Positions 13,065 to 24,589 of a stretch of 64,000 nt of DNA are shown here, piece after piece. Each line of letters opens with the position of its first letter. Positions within the stretch are counted from its first letter, which is position 1. Under the pieces are notes generated by a model. It ran no database searches and was not told the DNA's origin. It saw nothing but the letters and a program-made list of their open reading frames with translations. The DNA is from Emydura subglobosa. Its lineage: Eukaryota; Chordata; Testudines; Chelidae. The translations under genes were made by a program, and so were the position numbers. The stretch spans positions 57,244,838 to 57,308,837 of the forward strand of contig ML679958.1 of assembly GCA_007922225.1 (NCBI GenBank). Direction: 5' to 3'.

Positions 13065-13124
13065 ACCATGTATAGAATCCACATAGGTACAAGCACTTGA
13101 AGAAATGGAGGTAACTTACTGTAA
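13065..13124 (+). repeat. DIRS internal complementary region (circle-junction-like)
   Basis: The first part (tagaatccacataggtac, aagcacttgaagaa) matches the complement of the left element end, like the right terminus itself. It runs into ggtaacttactgtaacagaa, which resembles an outward-facing element end. A segment joining sequence from both termini, located between the coding region and the right repeat, is what the DIRS replication model calls the internal complementary region. The match is imperfect. Confidence 0.6.
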
Positions 13125-13206
13125 CAGAAGCCAAACATCTAGAAGAATCTCCAATCTGGATCCCAATCCTACCCCCCAGCCCCTCTGCTGCGGGCTCTGT
13201 GCCTGT

Positions 13207-13402
13207 CAATAAGAGGGATCTGGAGGGGCATCAATCCCCGCAGCTTCATAAGACCTCAGATGCACCATGTGTGCGATGCATGACGCACATGTGTCGACAG
13301 ACGCTATTACAAATAGTTCTGGCTCCAGCATGCGCACCCATGTATGGAATCCAGCTAGGGACCACACATCTCAAAGAATCTCCAGTTACAGTAAGTAAGC
13401 TC
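13207..13402 (-). repeat. DIRS right inverted terminal repeat
   Basis: Inverted partner of 8507-8701. It ends with ccagttacagtaagtaag, a terminus that looks intact, unlike the left end. Confidence 0.8.
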
Positions 13403-14214
13403 CATTTATTAAGACCACAGGACTCTGGTGACATCTGAAAGTGTTCAGGCAAAACTGAAATTTATAACTGTTGGTAAAGATCAGGCTCTATCATATTGGA
13501 GAGAGAGAGAGAGAGCGCGCATGCACATGGCCAGCCTCATGGCATTTTCAGTGTGAGCTATGGAGCTTATGGTGGCTACAATAGATGATTGGCTTTGAAT
13601 GTGACCCAGGTTACTAGAGATAAGGAAAAATAGCAATCTGAAGTCTAATCATTGGTCTATTTGCAGTTGACTTCTGTTCAGTTTCTAGTGGAAAAGTGGC
13701 CTCACTACTAAAGACACCATTGTAACTGCAGTACCACTTCTGAAATGTTAGGCATTTAAAATCAAGTATATTTACACCTTGCTGGAAGTTTCAGCAGAGA
13801 TAGGGAATCTAAACTTACGTATTAGCTTTATGTCCAATTAATTCTCTATTCTGCATTGGCCGAGAAATAGACAAGATCGTGGGTTCTTAAACTGGGGATA
13901 TATAGTTGGGTGGAAGATGGGTCATAAACACCCTCTTCTTCTTTATGAATAGATAAGAAATGGGGGGAGTTGAAGATTTTTCTGTGCTGTAACCTGGGCA
14001 TGAATGAAAGTGTTGAGAAAGAACCACCGGACTAGATGAAATAATTTTACCTTCTATCTCTGGTCTCCTGCCTACATGCCTACAGTTGTGTAGGCAAATA
14101 TCACAATTGGTTATACACAAACAGTTACCTAGGTTTATATCTGTATAAACAAATATGCAATTTCCATGGATAGTTGTGATAACCATGAGCACAAACAAAG
14201 TAACTGAATGTGTT
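13403..14214. other. No gene recognised; short (GA)n run
   Basis: Single-copy-looking sequence. A (GA)n run of about 16 bp at 13500-13516 passes into gcgcgc. No conserved protein or repeat seen. Confidence 0.4.
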
Positions 14215-14340
14215 GATCAGTAGCACAGATCTGCTTGCCCACAGTCACACAGCACTGTAGTGGCTGAGTCAGGATTAGAATATTGGAATTTCCAGTTTCC
14301 TGTCCCATCACCTATGCACTGGACCATGATGCTTCCATTG
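14215..14340 (-). repeat. MIR-like SINE fragment
   Basis: The words cttgcccacagtcacacagc, gtggctgagtcaggattaga and atgcactggaccatg follow the order of the MIR/CORE-SINE body read on the opposite strand. Both ends are degraded. Confidence 0.55.
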
Positions 14341-14762
14341 CCTTTAAGGTGTGTCATTTTATTTTGCCTATCAATTTTCACTAAACAAACTTACCCACCT
14401 GATGAGGCGTTAAGCAGAATATTATTTCTACAATGTCATTGGTGTGCATGGCAGTGTTAGGCAAGTAAAATGAGAAGACGTGCTTGCTTACAATCCAAGT
14501 AAGATGGATAACCCCACCAAACAAACAGACAAATTTGGGTAACAGGTAGTGGTAAGAAAACTGAGGGTGTAAAAGTAAAGAATGGTAAGCAAATAATGTT
14601 TGTTAGGGAGTATTTTTATGGGAATATTTGTATAAAGTGCATTTCATATTGTTCTTATTTGCTTTTTCTTTTATAAGAGAGAGTGATGTAGAGAATGGCA
14701 AAGTAGAGATTAACGATAGAAAGCCAGCCAAAAATAAGTAAATTTTGATGCTAGGATTCTCC

Positions 14763-14763
<1 letters not shown>

Positions 14764-14838
<75 letters not shown>
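14764..14838. repeat. (AC)n microsatellite
   Basis: Seventy-five bp of uninterrupted AC dinucleotides (about 37 repeats). The minus-strand ORF across it is an artefact giving a Cys-Val repeat. Confidence 0.98.
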
Positions 14839-14843
<5 letters not shown>

Positions 14844-15432
14844 TGTTTGTTCAGAGTCTCAAGAGCTGCTGTAGGACTAGGTTAACAGGTCAGTGCATAA
14901 ATCCAGGCTCTGTTTGTTTTGAAAACATTTATCTGTGTATATATTGTATAATTTGTACTGACAGTTTATTTACACAAAATTATCAGTAGTTTTGCTTTTC
15001 TTTTTTATGTGCAGGTGTAGCTCAAATAAATCTAATATAAACCAAAATTACAAAAAATCCCAAACCCCACGTCACACGTGCTTTTACACAGCTATATTGT
15101 CACTTCAGGGCTGCACGTAGTAAGCCTAGGGCCTTTTTTTAAAGTAAAGCATACAGGTATGTGCAATAACAAGATACAATTTTCCGGTCACCTTTCCAAC
15201 TATGAACACATTATGAAATATCTGGAAACAATTAAAACTTTGGGTTTTGTGCCAATTGCATTTTCTTCTATTTCCATAAATGAAAAGTGAAAGTGTTGCT
15301 TTTGGTGCACCTGCCCCCAGGTTGTGGCATCAGGTTCTGTACAGTGCTCCTGGACATTTAGTACCTCTTTAAGGCTAATCCTGTCTTTTTCAAATATGTA
15401 CAGGATTCACCTATCTGTTGCACTATGAAGAG

Positions 15433-15548
15433 TTCCAGAAGGGTAGCCGTGTTAGTCTGTATACAGCAAAAACAATGAGAGTTCTGTAGCACTTTAAAGA
15501 CTAACAAATTTATTTTTTGCAGGCATAAGCTTTCGTGGTTTACCATAC
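15433..15548 (+). repeat. Abundant sauropsid interspersed repeat fragment
   Basis: The words gaagggtagccgtgttagtc, gtagcactttaaagactaac and cataagctttcgtgg are the signature of a repeat I recognise as very common in turtle DNA. The family name and ends cannot be settled from here; this is a fragment of about 115 bp. Confidence 0.6.
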
Positions 15549-18150
15549 AACTTATCTAATTGTAATTCTGTTTCCAACCCCCCGCCTGCCCCCTTATTTT
15601 TTTTGGTTCTGATTGATAAAGGGGATATTTAGAAAGTTTTTTATAGCCATGTTTTTCCATGTAGTCCCATCAGTGAAGAAGTGGGGAGAGGTTGCTTAGG
15701 AATTACCTGGTTAAACTGATGGTCTGAGTTCAGTACTACTCTCTGACAGTGGCTGACATCAGATGCTGTAGATAGAAGGCAGAACAAGAAACCCAGCAGT
15801 GGATAATTATGTGGTTTTTTAAAGCCATATCTACTGTAATATGGATGTTCTCATTATCCCTATGAATGTCCAGTGCTAATACTCTACTAAATTTCAGTAT
15901 GCGTAAAGAGAAAAGTTTTAACTAATTCTACCTGCCTCTAGACAGAGACAGAAAGATGAATAATCAGGTCTCTGATTAGATCACTGACAATTATTAACCT
16001 TTTGTAAAGCACTCAAAGGCCACAGCTATCGGCCCAGCTAGATAGAAGGCTCTTTGAATAATTATTTGTCCATTTGTTTTACAACTCTTAATAACTCTTC
16101 CTCAGTTATTGGTCTTATGACTGAATGCTTTAATTTTTTCCACTATGCAGTGTCATTCCACAGCTGTTTTCCTTAAGTTATGCCACAGGCTGCCTAGTAA
16201 TATTTACTACTGTGAATTGTTTTGGACTATAGCAGGTCAGAAAAAATGCTCTATAAAATAAACCAGTCACTAGAAATATTCTATGCATCTTCCTGCAGAT
16301 GGAGGTGAATGAGTGAGAGGGAAAGTGGGGGATTGAACGTATTTTATGAACAAAATATTTGTAGTCTGTCATGTGGACATTTTTTATTTAAGAGTCAGTT
16401 TCCCTCCATGCAACATTTGATGTGCTCTGCCCTATTGTTGCTTATAACTGTTTGTCTTTGGTTAAAAACATCTCCCTTTAGCTCTCCAAAGTAAGATTGA
16501 TATTAGCAGAAACTTGGCTATAGCCATGTTATTTACATCCAGATATTTTAATTATCATATTAAATGTGACCTTTAGCTGATTGGGGGGAAGAAAAATCTT
16601 CAAGCCTCTGAAGTTGTAGCTCTCTCCCCCATCAGAGGATGTACTGAAAGGAAGGTAAGGTCAAATGAACTCAGTTAGAAGCAATTGCCAGGGACAAGTA
16701 TTTCATACAAATTAACATGTGTCCTGGGCTGCAGGAAAGCATTGCCATTTTGATGAGAAAGAACGTTCTCATGATAGGTCTAATCATTCAAGATCTGAGT
16801 GGCTTTGGCTCCTGTTCATGCCAATGGGATCTAGGAGTGCACAAAGCACCTGGCAAGGACACTCAGCACCTGGTTGGATTAGGCCTGAGGTCAGTGCCTA
16901 CCCTTTTTTTTTTTGTTGTTATAAGTCACTTCACATTATGGAGAACATGCTGCTGCGTGAAGGCGGTGGTACAGGGAACAGAAGAGCTTTTTCTTAAGTC
17001 AGTCTCAATAGCGCTAGAAAAATCAGTGGGCTAGATAGATGTTTTCCATTCATAGAAAAAAAATCTATAGGAAGAGAGGGGACCGGGGGGAGGTCAGGAA
17101 ATGCTGCTAGATTCTTGCAGTGTTTCATCCCTAGAGTGGGGAGGGCCTGTGGGCTGCATACCACAAGGATCTGCAGAGAAAATTGAGGACAACCACATAG
17201 TCCAGGAGCTGTGCTAGTTGGTTGAAGTTGCCTTCACTGTTCCATAGTATTGTGACTCCTTAGGGAATCACCTTTGAGCCCTGAACATACCTTTTCACAG
17301 GAAGCGGACTCAAAGATACAGCTACTCTCAACAACATCTCAATCATTCATTTTAAAATTAAAAAGACCAATAGAAGTTCTGTTGTTAGCAATAGGACCAA
17401 TAATATTTGATAAATGTGGACTCTACCTTCCTAGCTAAGGTGTACATGTGCTGATCTGTATAAAATTCATGAGATGTAAATGGGGTTCTTACAAGGTAGA
17501 TTATTTTCCAAAAGCACAGGCAAAAATTACTGTAATTACCTTACCTTACGCTACATTATCTATGTTCCCAAGAAGCTTTATAACTTCCTACAGACAATAC
17601 ATAAATATTTACTGAAGGGATCAGAACAGCTGAGTAAAGCTTCCATTCCATAGAAGCCACATTCCTGCCAAATAGCAAACTCTCCTCGGCAGCATAAGGT
17701 TTTTCATTTAAGAGAGTGCATTTCCTCAGTGGAAAGCTATTGCAAGAGGATCACTAGATATTAACCAGCTAGGTTAGGAAGCGTATAACTTCCCTAGACT
17801 CCTGCCTCCTTGATGCACCCTCTAGATGGCCAGGAATTTTCCTTAGCCTTCGTAATTTGGCGATTGCCTGGCCTAGTGTTAGACGGGATGATAGAATTAC
17901 AGAAGTATTTCCTGGGGATAATTAATATGGAGCAGTATCCATCTTAATGTAGATGAGGCTTTGATTGCTCTTCGTGAAGCCACAGCATTCTTTTCACAAT
18001 AAGCCTCCCCCATGTACAAACATTTGTTTATATTTTAGGATACACAGAGAACAAATGGTCATGACTGCCTTTAAAGTAAATCAATTACATCTGCAAGGTG
18101 TGGTTCAGTTGACTTTTCGAGGCCAAATATCAAGCTATAGAGATCATAGG
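15549..18150. other. No gene or clear repeat seen
   Basis: About 2.6 kb of AT-rich sequence. ORFs reach 105 codons (16717-17034, with an overlapping 92-codon frame) but show no domain, low-complexity pattern or splice context that would support a gene. Confidence 0.4.
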
Positions 18151-18154
18151 AGAA

Positions 18155-18690
18155 CACTGTGCATTTTTATAGCATCTCACCTCCCCGGATCTCTGAGTGC
18201 TCTACAAACAGTTACTGGTAAGCCTCCCAGCACCCCTGTAATGCAAGTGCTTTTATCCCTATTTTAATTAACTTTTTAGTCAATTGTGTTAAAAATATCT
18301 TTTCCATGCTCTGGGTACAGCATTTGATCTATCTTAGGTACTTATATGACCCTATTCCTGTGATATTTGAGAGCTTCACAATATTTAATGTATTTGTGCT
18401 CACATCACCCCCATGAGGTAGGGAAATGCAATTATCCCCATTTCACGGATGGGGAACTGAAGAAGAGAGAGGGTATGTGACCTCATGGTCACACAGGAAA
18501 GTCAGTGGGGGAGCTATGAATTGAATCCAGGTCTCAGGCTAGCACTTGACCTCTGGGGCATCCTTCCTCTCCTCAGTTTTACAGTTGGGGAAACCGAGTT
18601 ACGCTTCATGTAGCATGCCAGAGACAGAGCCAATAATCAAGCTCACCTCTGATACCCATTTCTGTGTTTTACCACCAAACTATCCCTCCT
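18155..18690 (-). repeat. MIR/CORE-SINE-like repeats, two or three pieces
   Basis: At 18160-18270 the words tctctgagtgctctacaaac and ccagcacccctgtaatg appear. At 18345-18560 there is atgaggtagggaaatgc, attatccccatttcacggat and tcacacaggaaagtcagtgg in order, the reverse reading of a MIR-type body. A third, weaker piece (acagttggggaaaccgag) starts near 18575. Confidence 0.6.
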
Positions 18691-18779
18691 TCAGCAAAGT
18701 GGCCACATGTGCCATAACAAAAGATGGGATCCACAAGAGGGCTTGGGTGTTGTGACGCTGACCGTTGCAATGCTTAACT

Positions 18780-19480
18780 TTTAGGCATCTAGCAAATCAT
18801 GGGAACACCACGGTGATCCACCAAGCCTCCGTTTGGTGCCTGTGCTCCCTATACAATGAATAGGGAGAGACAAGTGCCTTAGAATGCCCATCTATGGAAG
18901 CCGGCGTACCTAGGTGAGGAACCAGCCACCTGAGCTAGCCAGTGAAAATTGCCGATGAGAAGGGTGTGTCCTAAATCCTACCTCTCTCATGGAGATAGGT
19001 ACCAAAGTCTGGGTTGCAGGGAGGTGCCTATGTCGCAAGCAATTCACAACCAGAAACTCCTCTCGTGAAGTCAGGTGGCTTAGGGGCCTAAGTAATTTCT
19101 TGTGAGGCGTTTAGTGCCTGCCTGACTCCACCCCAAAACAGGGAAAAAGAAGTGGGGGTGTGCAGCTAAAAACTTTTAGTTCAGATTAGAGCATATGCAG
19201 AAGACCCAGCTTCAAATTCCCCCCTGTCCCCGCCTGACAGAAGATAGGATTTGAAGGCAGGGAGCGGGTGTCTGCTACCTCTCTGCAGAGTGCTCTAACC
19301 CCTGAGCTAGGGATAGTCTGATGTGGAGCTTCCTCAATCGCTCCTGTAGCAGCTGTTCCTCTGTGTATAACTAATTAGTCGCTGGAACCCAGGGACTGGA
19401 CCCTGTGTCTCCCACCTGGGTGTCCTGACCACTGGACTTTAGAGTCATTCATTCCTTCTCTTCTCCCCCACTCCTGAAGT
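18780..19480 (+). repeat. Foldback repeat with tRNA-like hairpins, copy 2
   Basis: Same architecture and orientation as 2541-3200. It has outer-arm motifs (gcctccgtttggtgcctgtg, ggcttaggggcctaag), a forward tRNA-like stretch near 19180-19220 (cagcttcaaattcc) and an inverted one at 19245-19310 (atttgaaggc ... gctctaacccctgagcta). The core cagctgttcctctgtgtat then aactaattagtcgctgg follows, and then a second inverted tRNA-like stretch at 19383-19445 (gggactggacc ... ctgaccactgg). Non-coding. Confidence 0.6.
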
Positions 19481-20685
19481 GGAACAATAGAGACTGAGGG
19501 AGCTCACATCAGAATATCCCATAGCTCAGAGCTTAGCATACTCTCCCAAGAGGTCTGGGAGATTTAAACAGGGTTTTTTCCTCCCTTGCTGGCAGAGAAT
19601 GGAGGGAGGGAGGGCGTATATGCACCAGGAAATGCACTTAGATGTGTTGGCTCCACTTGCTATATATTGTTGGTTTCCCTGGTAATCCACTCCAGCAGTA
19701 CCTCAGCTTTGAGACTCTTAAATACATACTTTTGGGCTCATTTCTAGTCTTATCTTTCCAACAGGAACAACTTCTCTTACTTCTCCCACTTTGGCCTAGC
19801 AATTAATACCTGACCCTCATGTGATGGACAACTGAGGAGAAGGTTCTCCCCCATTGACTTTAAAGTGCTTAGTAAATTCTCAGTATCAATGGGTTTGTAT
19901 GTTATGAGAAGAAAGATTTTCCGGTAAGTAATAAAACTGTCATTTTAATCCCTCCCCTCTAAACCAAATTTATAAAAGCAAGAGGGTTACCCCTTTCCAC
20001 TAATTAAAGAACAAAATATCCTATGAGGGCAGTTTCCTGTCACCCATCAGGAAATTAAATTATGAGCTTTCCCCCATGGCACCTATAAGTCCCACAGGTG
20101 AGGCTATTGCAATCCTAATGAATAAGCTAGCATGGATCTTCTGTTGGGTGAAAAAAAGTCTTTATTCTGACCACAACCTGTGAGAGAATAAGACATGGTT
20201 AACACCACTGACTGCTTAATTTGACTGTATTTCCTTCTCCTTTAAAATGTTTCACAAGCTTATCTCCTAAACTGGCAGAGACTTTTTTTTGGCCTTACTT
20301 CACAATATATAGCAGTCAAGTGGCCTAATCACTGTAGTATAATTAACAGTCCCTTCCATAGTCAAGGCCAGCATGTTGGGGAGATCGTCTGTGGTGATAG
20401 TAGGTGGTGTTCGTGTGGGGGCTAGAGAGCCAGGCAGAACTAACAGATACTGTTGACGTCCAGTAGCTTCTGTAGGCAATACCCTTCACATTAATTACTA
20501 AGTCCTCTCTCTTCTCTACCATGGTCACTGTCAAAGGACTCCCAAAAACCTGGGAGGACAGATCAGTGGTTCTGCCTAAATTAAGAACATGAGGTGTATT
20601 TAACATATCTGCTTTCGGTGTTAATTAACATGCTTTAAACAACACTTAGGGTCTATAGAGTAGACAAAGACTGGTGTTTAAAAAA
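19481..20685. other. No gene recognised
   Basis: No repeat or gene I can name. A minus-strand 87-codon ORF at 20343-20606 has no recognisable features. Confidence 0.35.
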
Positions 20686-21916
20686 TGTTAGCTGGTCATG
20701 GGGGTAGGGGAAAGAGATCCTGGGTTGACCAGGCCCAACCAATACAATTTTAAACTACCAGTACTTAGTAGCTTTGTTACCTGTCAGCTCTGTGTTCTTG
20801 GGGAACCACGGCACAAAACCCCTACTCTCTCTGGCTCACCTGAATTCCCCCCCCCCAGCCACTGCTTGAACCAGAAACTAAAAGCAATGAAAAGGCAGTG
20901 GGAGACACACCTAAACCCCTCCAAACAAGGGTGATAGGATTAAGGCAACTCCCCTAGTCTCATTTACATCAAAGATGTAAAAAGGAGGCATCTCAGAAAG
21001 CCTCATCTACATCGAAGATGGAACAAAAATTAGCATAGCAAATGGAGAACCAAGCTCCAAAGCAGGAATTGCATTGAACTCTGGGATTGGCAAAGCAGGG
21101 ACGCATGGTGTGATGGGAGATCTCTGCTGCTGATGTTAACGAACCCACACCTGCACACATCCAGCTCCGCCATTATCAGACCATATCTAGTTATTGATAT
21201 CCAAAACACTGAATCTGCCTGATTGCATTGTGAGCTCACTGCCCATAGCCAGGAACAATCAGCTCCTATTGTCCAGCACAAACAAAACAATTCTGGTATA
21301 CTCCCTTGAGTCATTGTTTACCCATAAACAAACCTAGTGTTCTCCCTGGAACCATTGTTTCTTCCCTACAAAAACCCCTACCCAAGTTCAAACTTCTGCT
21401 TCTGATGCCTGGATTCAAATGCTGCATCAGCTCCACTGGGACTTTCCCTTTTCCTGACTGATCGTGTTGGGGGCTTTGCCTGTCTCAAGCACTCCGGACC
21501 CTAAGCTGAACAGCCTGTCTCCTGGGAACCTGTGAGCTGCACGGTGTGGTCCCTCCGCCCCCCCTCTGTATAAAACTTCCTACTTTGGTAATCAAACCTG
21601 AGCTAGCTTTCCAATACCCCAACTGAAATTGTGTAATATTGTAACTGTTTGATAGTAATACCATGCAAGGAGAGAGAAACAATTAGTATCATAAGTTTTA
21701 TATACCTGGCAATAAACTAACTGTTATAATCAAGCTGGTTGCCAGTCTCTCTCTCCAAACTTCATTTACTCCTTTGTGTTCTTGGCTTCCCTATCTTGCT
21801 CTGCAGCAAGACTTCTTTTACCTAAGCCAAAGATCCCTGGAGTGCCCAAAAATCCTATGCGGTTTGCTCATCAAGGGGGTTACTGCTAGAATAATTGTAG
21901 AGTTGCGGAAGGGGTC

Positions 21917-21937
21917 GGGGGGGGGGGGGGGGGGGGG
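21917..21937 (+). repeat. Poly-G run
   Basis: Twenty-one consecutive G inside the LTR-like unit. It could form a quadruplex and is a likely site of length error in sequencing. Confidence 0.9.
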
Positions 21938-21974
21938 TGAAACCAAAAAGGGCTGTACTGCCAAGCTTGCGGGC

Positions 21975-22150
21975 ATAAAAGGGGCATATAAGGCTGGCTG
22001 CTGAAAGTGCTATGTAATCCTGCCTGCTCAGAAGTGTGCTCTATCTGGTGCGGTGCAAAGGGGCCTGTAAGGCTGGCCGCTGAAAGTCCTGTGTAACCCA
22101 GCCTGCTGAGTTCAGGGACATAGAAGGGGTCAGCTGAGAGTGCTGATAGC
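21975..22150 (+). repeat. Imperfect tandem repeat in LTR-like unit
   Basis: Three diverged units begin near 21978, 22057 and 22125. The first two share aaaggggc, taaggctggc, gctgaaagt, tgtaa and cctgct; the third keeps gaaggggtcagctgagagtg and cagtccgctcag. Confidence 0.6.
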
Positions 22151-22402
22151 CCAGTCCGCTCAGACGCACTCTGTTAATATGGAATGTGTGTGTTTGTATC
22201 TGTGGGGGGTTTATTTGAATCTGGAGGAACCCAGCCCTGAAAACCTTAGGTCCTGTAGGATAGCTCCACTGGGAGGGGATTTGTAGCCATATGAACACGC
22301 CAATAACACAAGCAATACATTTATAGAATCACACACACCCCTCCCAGGAAAGTAACCCTAATAAATGAGTGTACCCCAAGGTGACAGGCAAATCTGGTAA
22401 CA

Positions 22403-24195
22403 GCTGCTAAGTGTTGTTTAAAAATGTATTAGTCCATGTTAACCCACATATTTGCTAAACACATCTCATTTTCCTAGCCTAGACAAGGCTGGTGCGTGGG
22501 CTGAGCCTAGGGTTAAGTTAAGGCCCAACATTCCCTGATATTGCCCCTTTAAAATTATTTTGTCAAGAAAAATTGAATATGATCCTGAGATCTGGGCTAG
22601 ACTCACTCTGACCTTATGGGGCACTATCAAATTATCTGAGATGAATACAGATGCTCTTTCCTATTATGGTCTTCCTGAGGCTAGGAACCTGTAGGATTGA
22701 TTGTTCAAATGGAACTCTATTTTTAGAATTTTTACTGACTGTAGCAAGAGAAGAAATGGAAGGCTTAGCCTTCCATAATTATTTATATAGAGTATAGTCT
22801 GGCTTTCATTTTACCATCTGATCTAGCCATTCACAGTTGATTTCAATCCTTTTAAGCTTTTGGTCCCCAATTTATTGTTTATAGCAGATATATAGGGCAT
22901 GGAAGACAGAGACACTTGACTTATGGAAAATGTTTTTTCTGCATAATTGTTTTCCTCTTTTGAAATGTTTGCTTGTCTGTGAGCTAACACAAACTGTACA
23001 TATGAGATTCTAAGTCAGTTCAAGGCATGAGGTCACATGCTGCCAGCATCTCTTTGGAATAATTCTAGTTCAAATGAAGTTAAAAGATTAAATGAATTGC
23101 TTAAAGTAAGTTTTCAAAATAGCCTGTTTGACATGCCAAATCATTAACAAACATACGTAAAATCAAATTACAAATAAATGCATTTTAAGGATGGACTGTA
23201 AAGCTTTTTATCAGTTGGAACCCCGGATCTTTATATCCACAGCACAGACCTCCACTATGTGATTGAAAGAAGTAATTGAAAGCAGTACAAGACTTGTGGA
23301 CCAGGCACTGGAAGGAGAGATGAAATTTTTTCCCCCACTGACTTACACATCTATTTTGCTAGACATCAGAAAAAAAGCTGGGAACTGGGAATCTTGGACT
23401 CCTGGCTCTGGAGGGTCTAAGCGGTTACAAACACCACAGTCAGGTGTATGGATTTAGCACATTCATTGTGAAAGGCAGTGTGGCACAGTGGATGAGACTT
23501 GGGAATGCCATATCAGGATCTTTTAGTTGTTACTATGGCTGTAACAACATATAGGGACTGTGAAAGGGACTTAGGTGATCCTGAGGGCATTCTCCCAGAA
23601 CAGGAGCCGTGTAGGGTAGATCTATGGCCTTAAACTACCCCAGTGTGGCAAAGTGGCAGTTCTAGATTGCAGCTAGCTAAGGCTACTTGAATTTGGGCAG
23701 CCTCAGAGACTTTCCTTTATTTAATGTCCGCCTCCCCCCACCTCAAGAGCAGCCCAGAATCTGGGAGGTGCAAAGGCAGGTAACCAGTGGTGTTGCCCCT
23801 TCTCATCTCCTCCCTTGGGGTGCACCTTTTGTGCTGCATCTCCAAAGGGGCAGCAGCGGATGCGGCTACGGGTGACAAATCATTCCCAGTCTGAAACACT
23901 AGGACTGGGTCTTTGGTGCAGAAGCATACTCAATGCATTTGTCACGTAGGGAGCTCTGTGGGTCAGTACACAGGGAATGTTCAGAGATTTTAGCAGCAAG
24001 ATACGCTAATACGCTCTAATGGGCATGAGCGTATAGTGATTTTCAGAGGTTTCTCATTCCACCACATCCAGCTGCATTTTTATGGGGACAACAAAAAGAC
24101 TGCGGCCTTGCCCATTTCCCAAGGTTAGCAGCAACAGAAAACACAGGGGCTCACAAGGCAGACATCACTTAACTCGTCCTGTAATTTATAAACTG
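22403..24195. other. No gene; possible tRNA-SINE relic at 23385-23560
   Basis: Mostly featureless. Around 23385-23560 the words gctgggaactgggaatc, ggactcctggctctgg and gtgtggcacagtggatgaga resemble a degraded tRNA-derived SINE. No coding region is supported. Confidence 0.35.
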
Positions 24196-24199
24196 CTGA

Positions 24200-24420
24200 G
24201 CTCTCTGGAGGTGTGAACTGCCGAGCTCACCGAAGAGTTGTGTTTTCCCTGCCCCATGTGGACACTGCTGGCGTGAACTAAAAGGTACCTAGTTCATGTT
24301 AATACAGCCCTGTTTGAAAAGGGACTACCTTAATGCAAACTAGGTACCTATTAGTTCACGTCGACAGCATCCACACAGGGCAGTTAGAGCTCAACTCTGG
24401 TGGGTTCTGCCATTCACTGT
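24200..24420. repeat. Foldback element (long inverted repeat)
   Basis: The arm 24251-24302 (gcccc..gtggacactgctgg, cgtgaactaaaaggtacctag) is the inverted partner of 24330-24381, with few mismatches and a 27 bp loop. Weaker pairing continues outward (gtgaactgccgagctc with the ggttctgccattcactg side). The transcript would form a hairpin of about 200 nt. It resembles a MITE, but outer termini and target duplication are not clear. Confidence 0.75.
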
Positions 24421-24589
24421 GCCATAGTCCGCACTACAGTGCAGTGCAGGCCTAGCCTCAGTCTACAGTCTGTAGTTTAGGAGTTTGCCTAGATTCTCTG
24501 CTGATACTAAGCTCCCACATAGAAAACATTATGAACATTTTCTGCTATCATCTCTGGTTGGGTAGGAGACTCCATCCCATCCTGGCAGA

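Larger units (their letters stand above)
8507..13402 (+). mobile_element. DIRS-like tyrosine-recombinase retrotransposon, defective
   Basis: An element of about 4.9 kb with the DIRS layout: left terminal repeat, gag, reverse transcriptase plus RNase H, start of a tyrosine recombinase, internal complementary region, then a right terminal repeat inverted relative to the left one. DIRS elements integrate through a circular intermediate using a tyrosine recombinase rather than a DDE integrase, so they lack classical LTRs and target-site duplications. Complete vertebrate copies are usually near 6 kb. This one lacks the catalytic recombinase region and has stops and frameshifts in all frames, so it is not autonomous. 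It lies in the downstream flank of ENOX1. Confidence 0.85.
20686..22402 (+). mobile_element. Solo-LTR-like unit of a retroelement
   Basis: The unit begins TGTTAGC and the last plausible end is GGTAACA, giving a complementary TGTTA/TAACA pair. Promoter-like tataaaa (about 21570) is followed about 140 bp later by aataaa (about 21711), the U3-R order expected of an LTR. A 21 bp G run (21917-21937) and imperfect repeats of 70-80 bp (21975-22150, each with aaggggc..., gctggc..gctgaaagt, cctgctcag-type words) follow. No gag or pol is seen. The right boundary is uncertain: the true LTR may end near 21775-21900 with leader sequence after it. I see no convincing short target-site duplication. Confidence 0.5.

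Noticed and set aside
14603..14833. Cys-Val repeat protein
   Set aside because: Translation of the (AC)n microsatellite.
21900..22150. CRISPR-like array
   Set aside because: Three diverged contiguous units without spacers, in a vertebrate LTR-like context.
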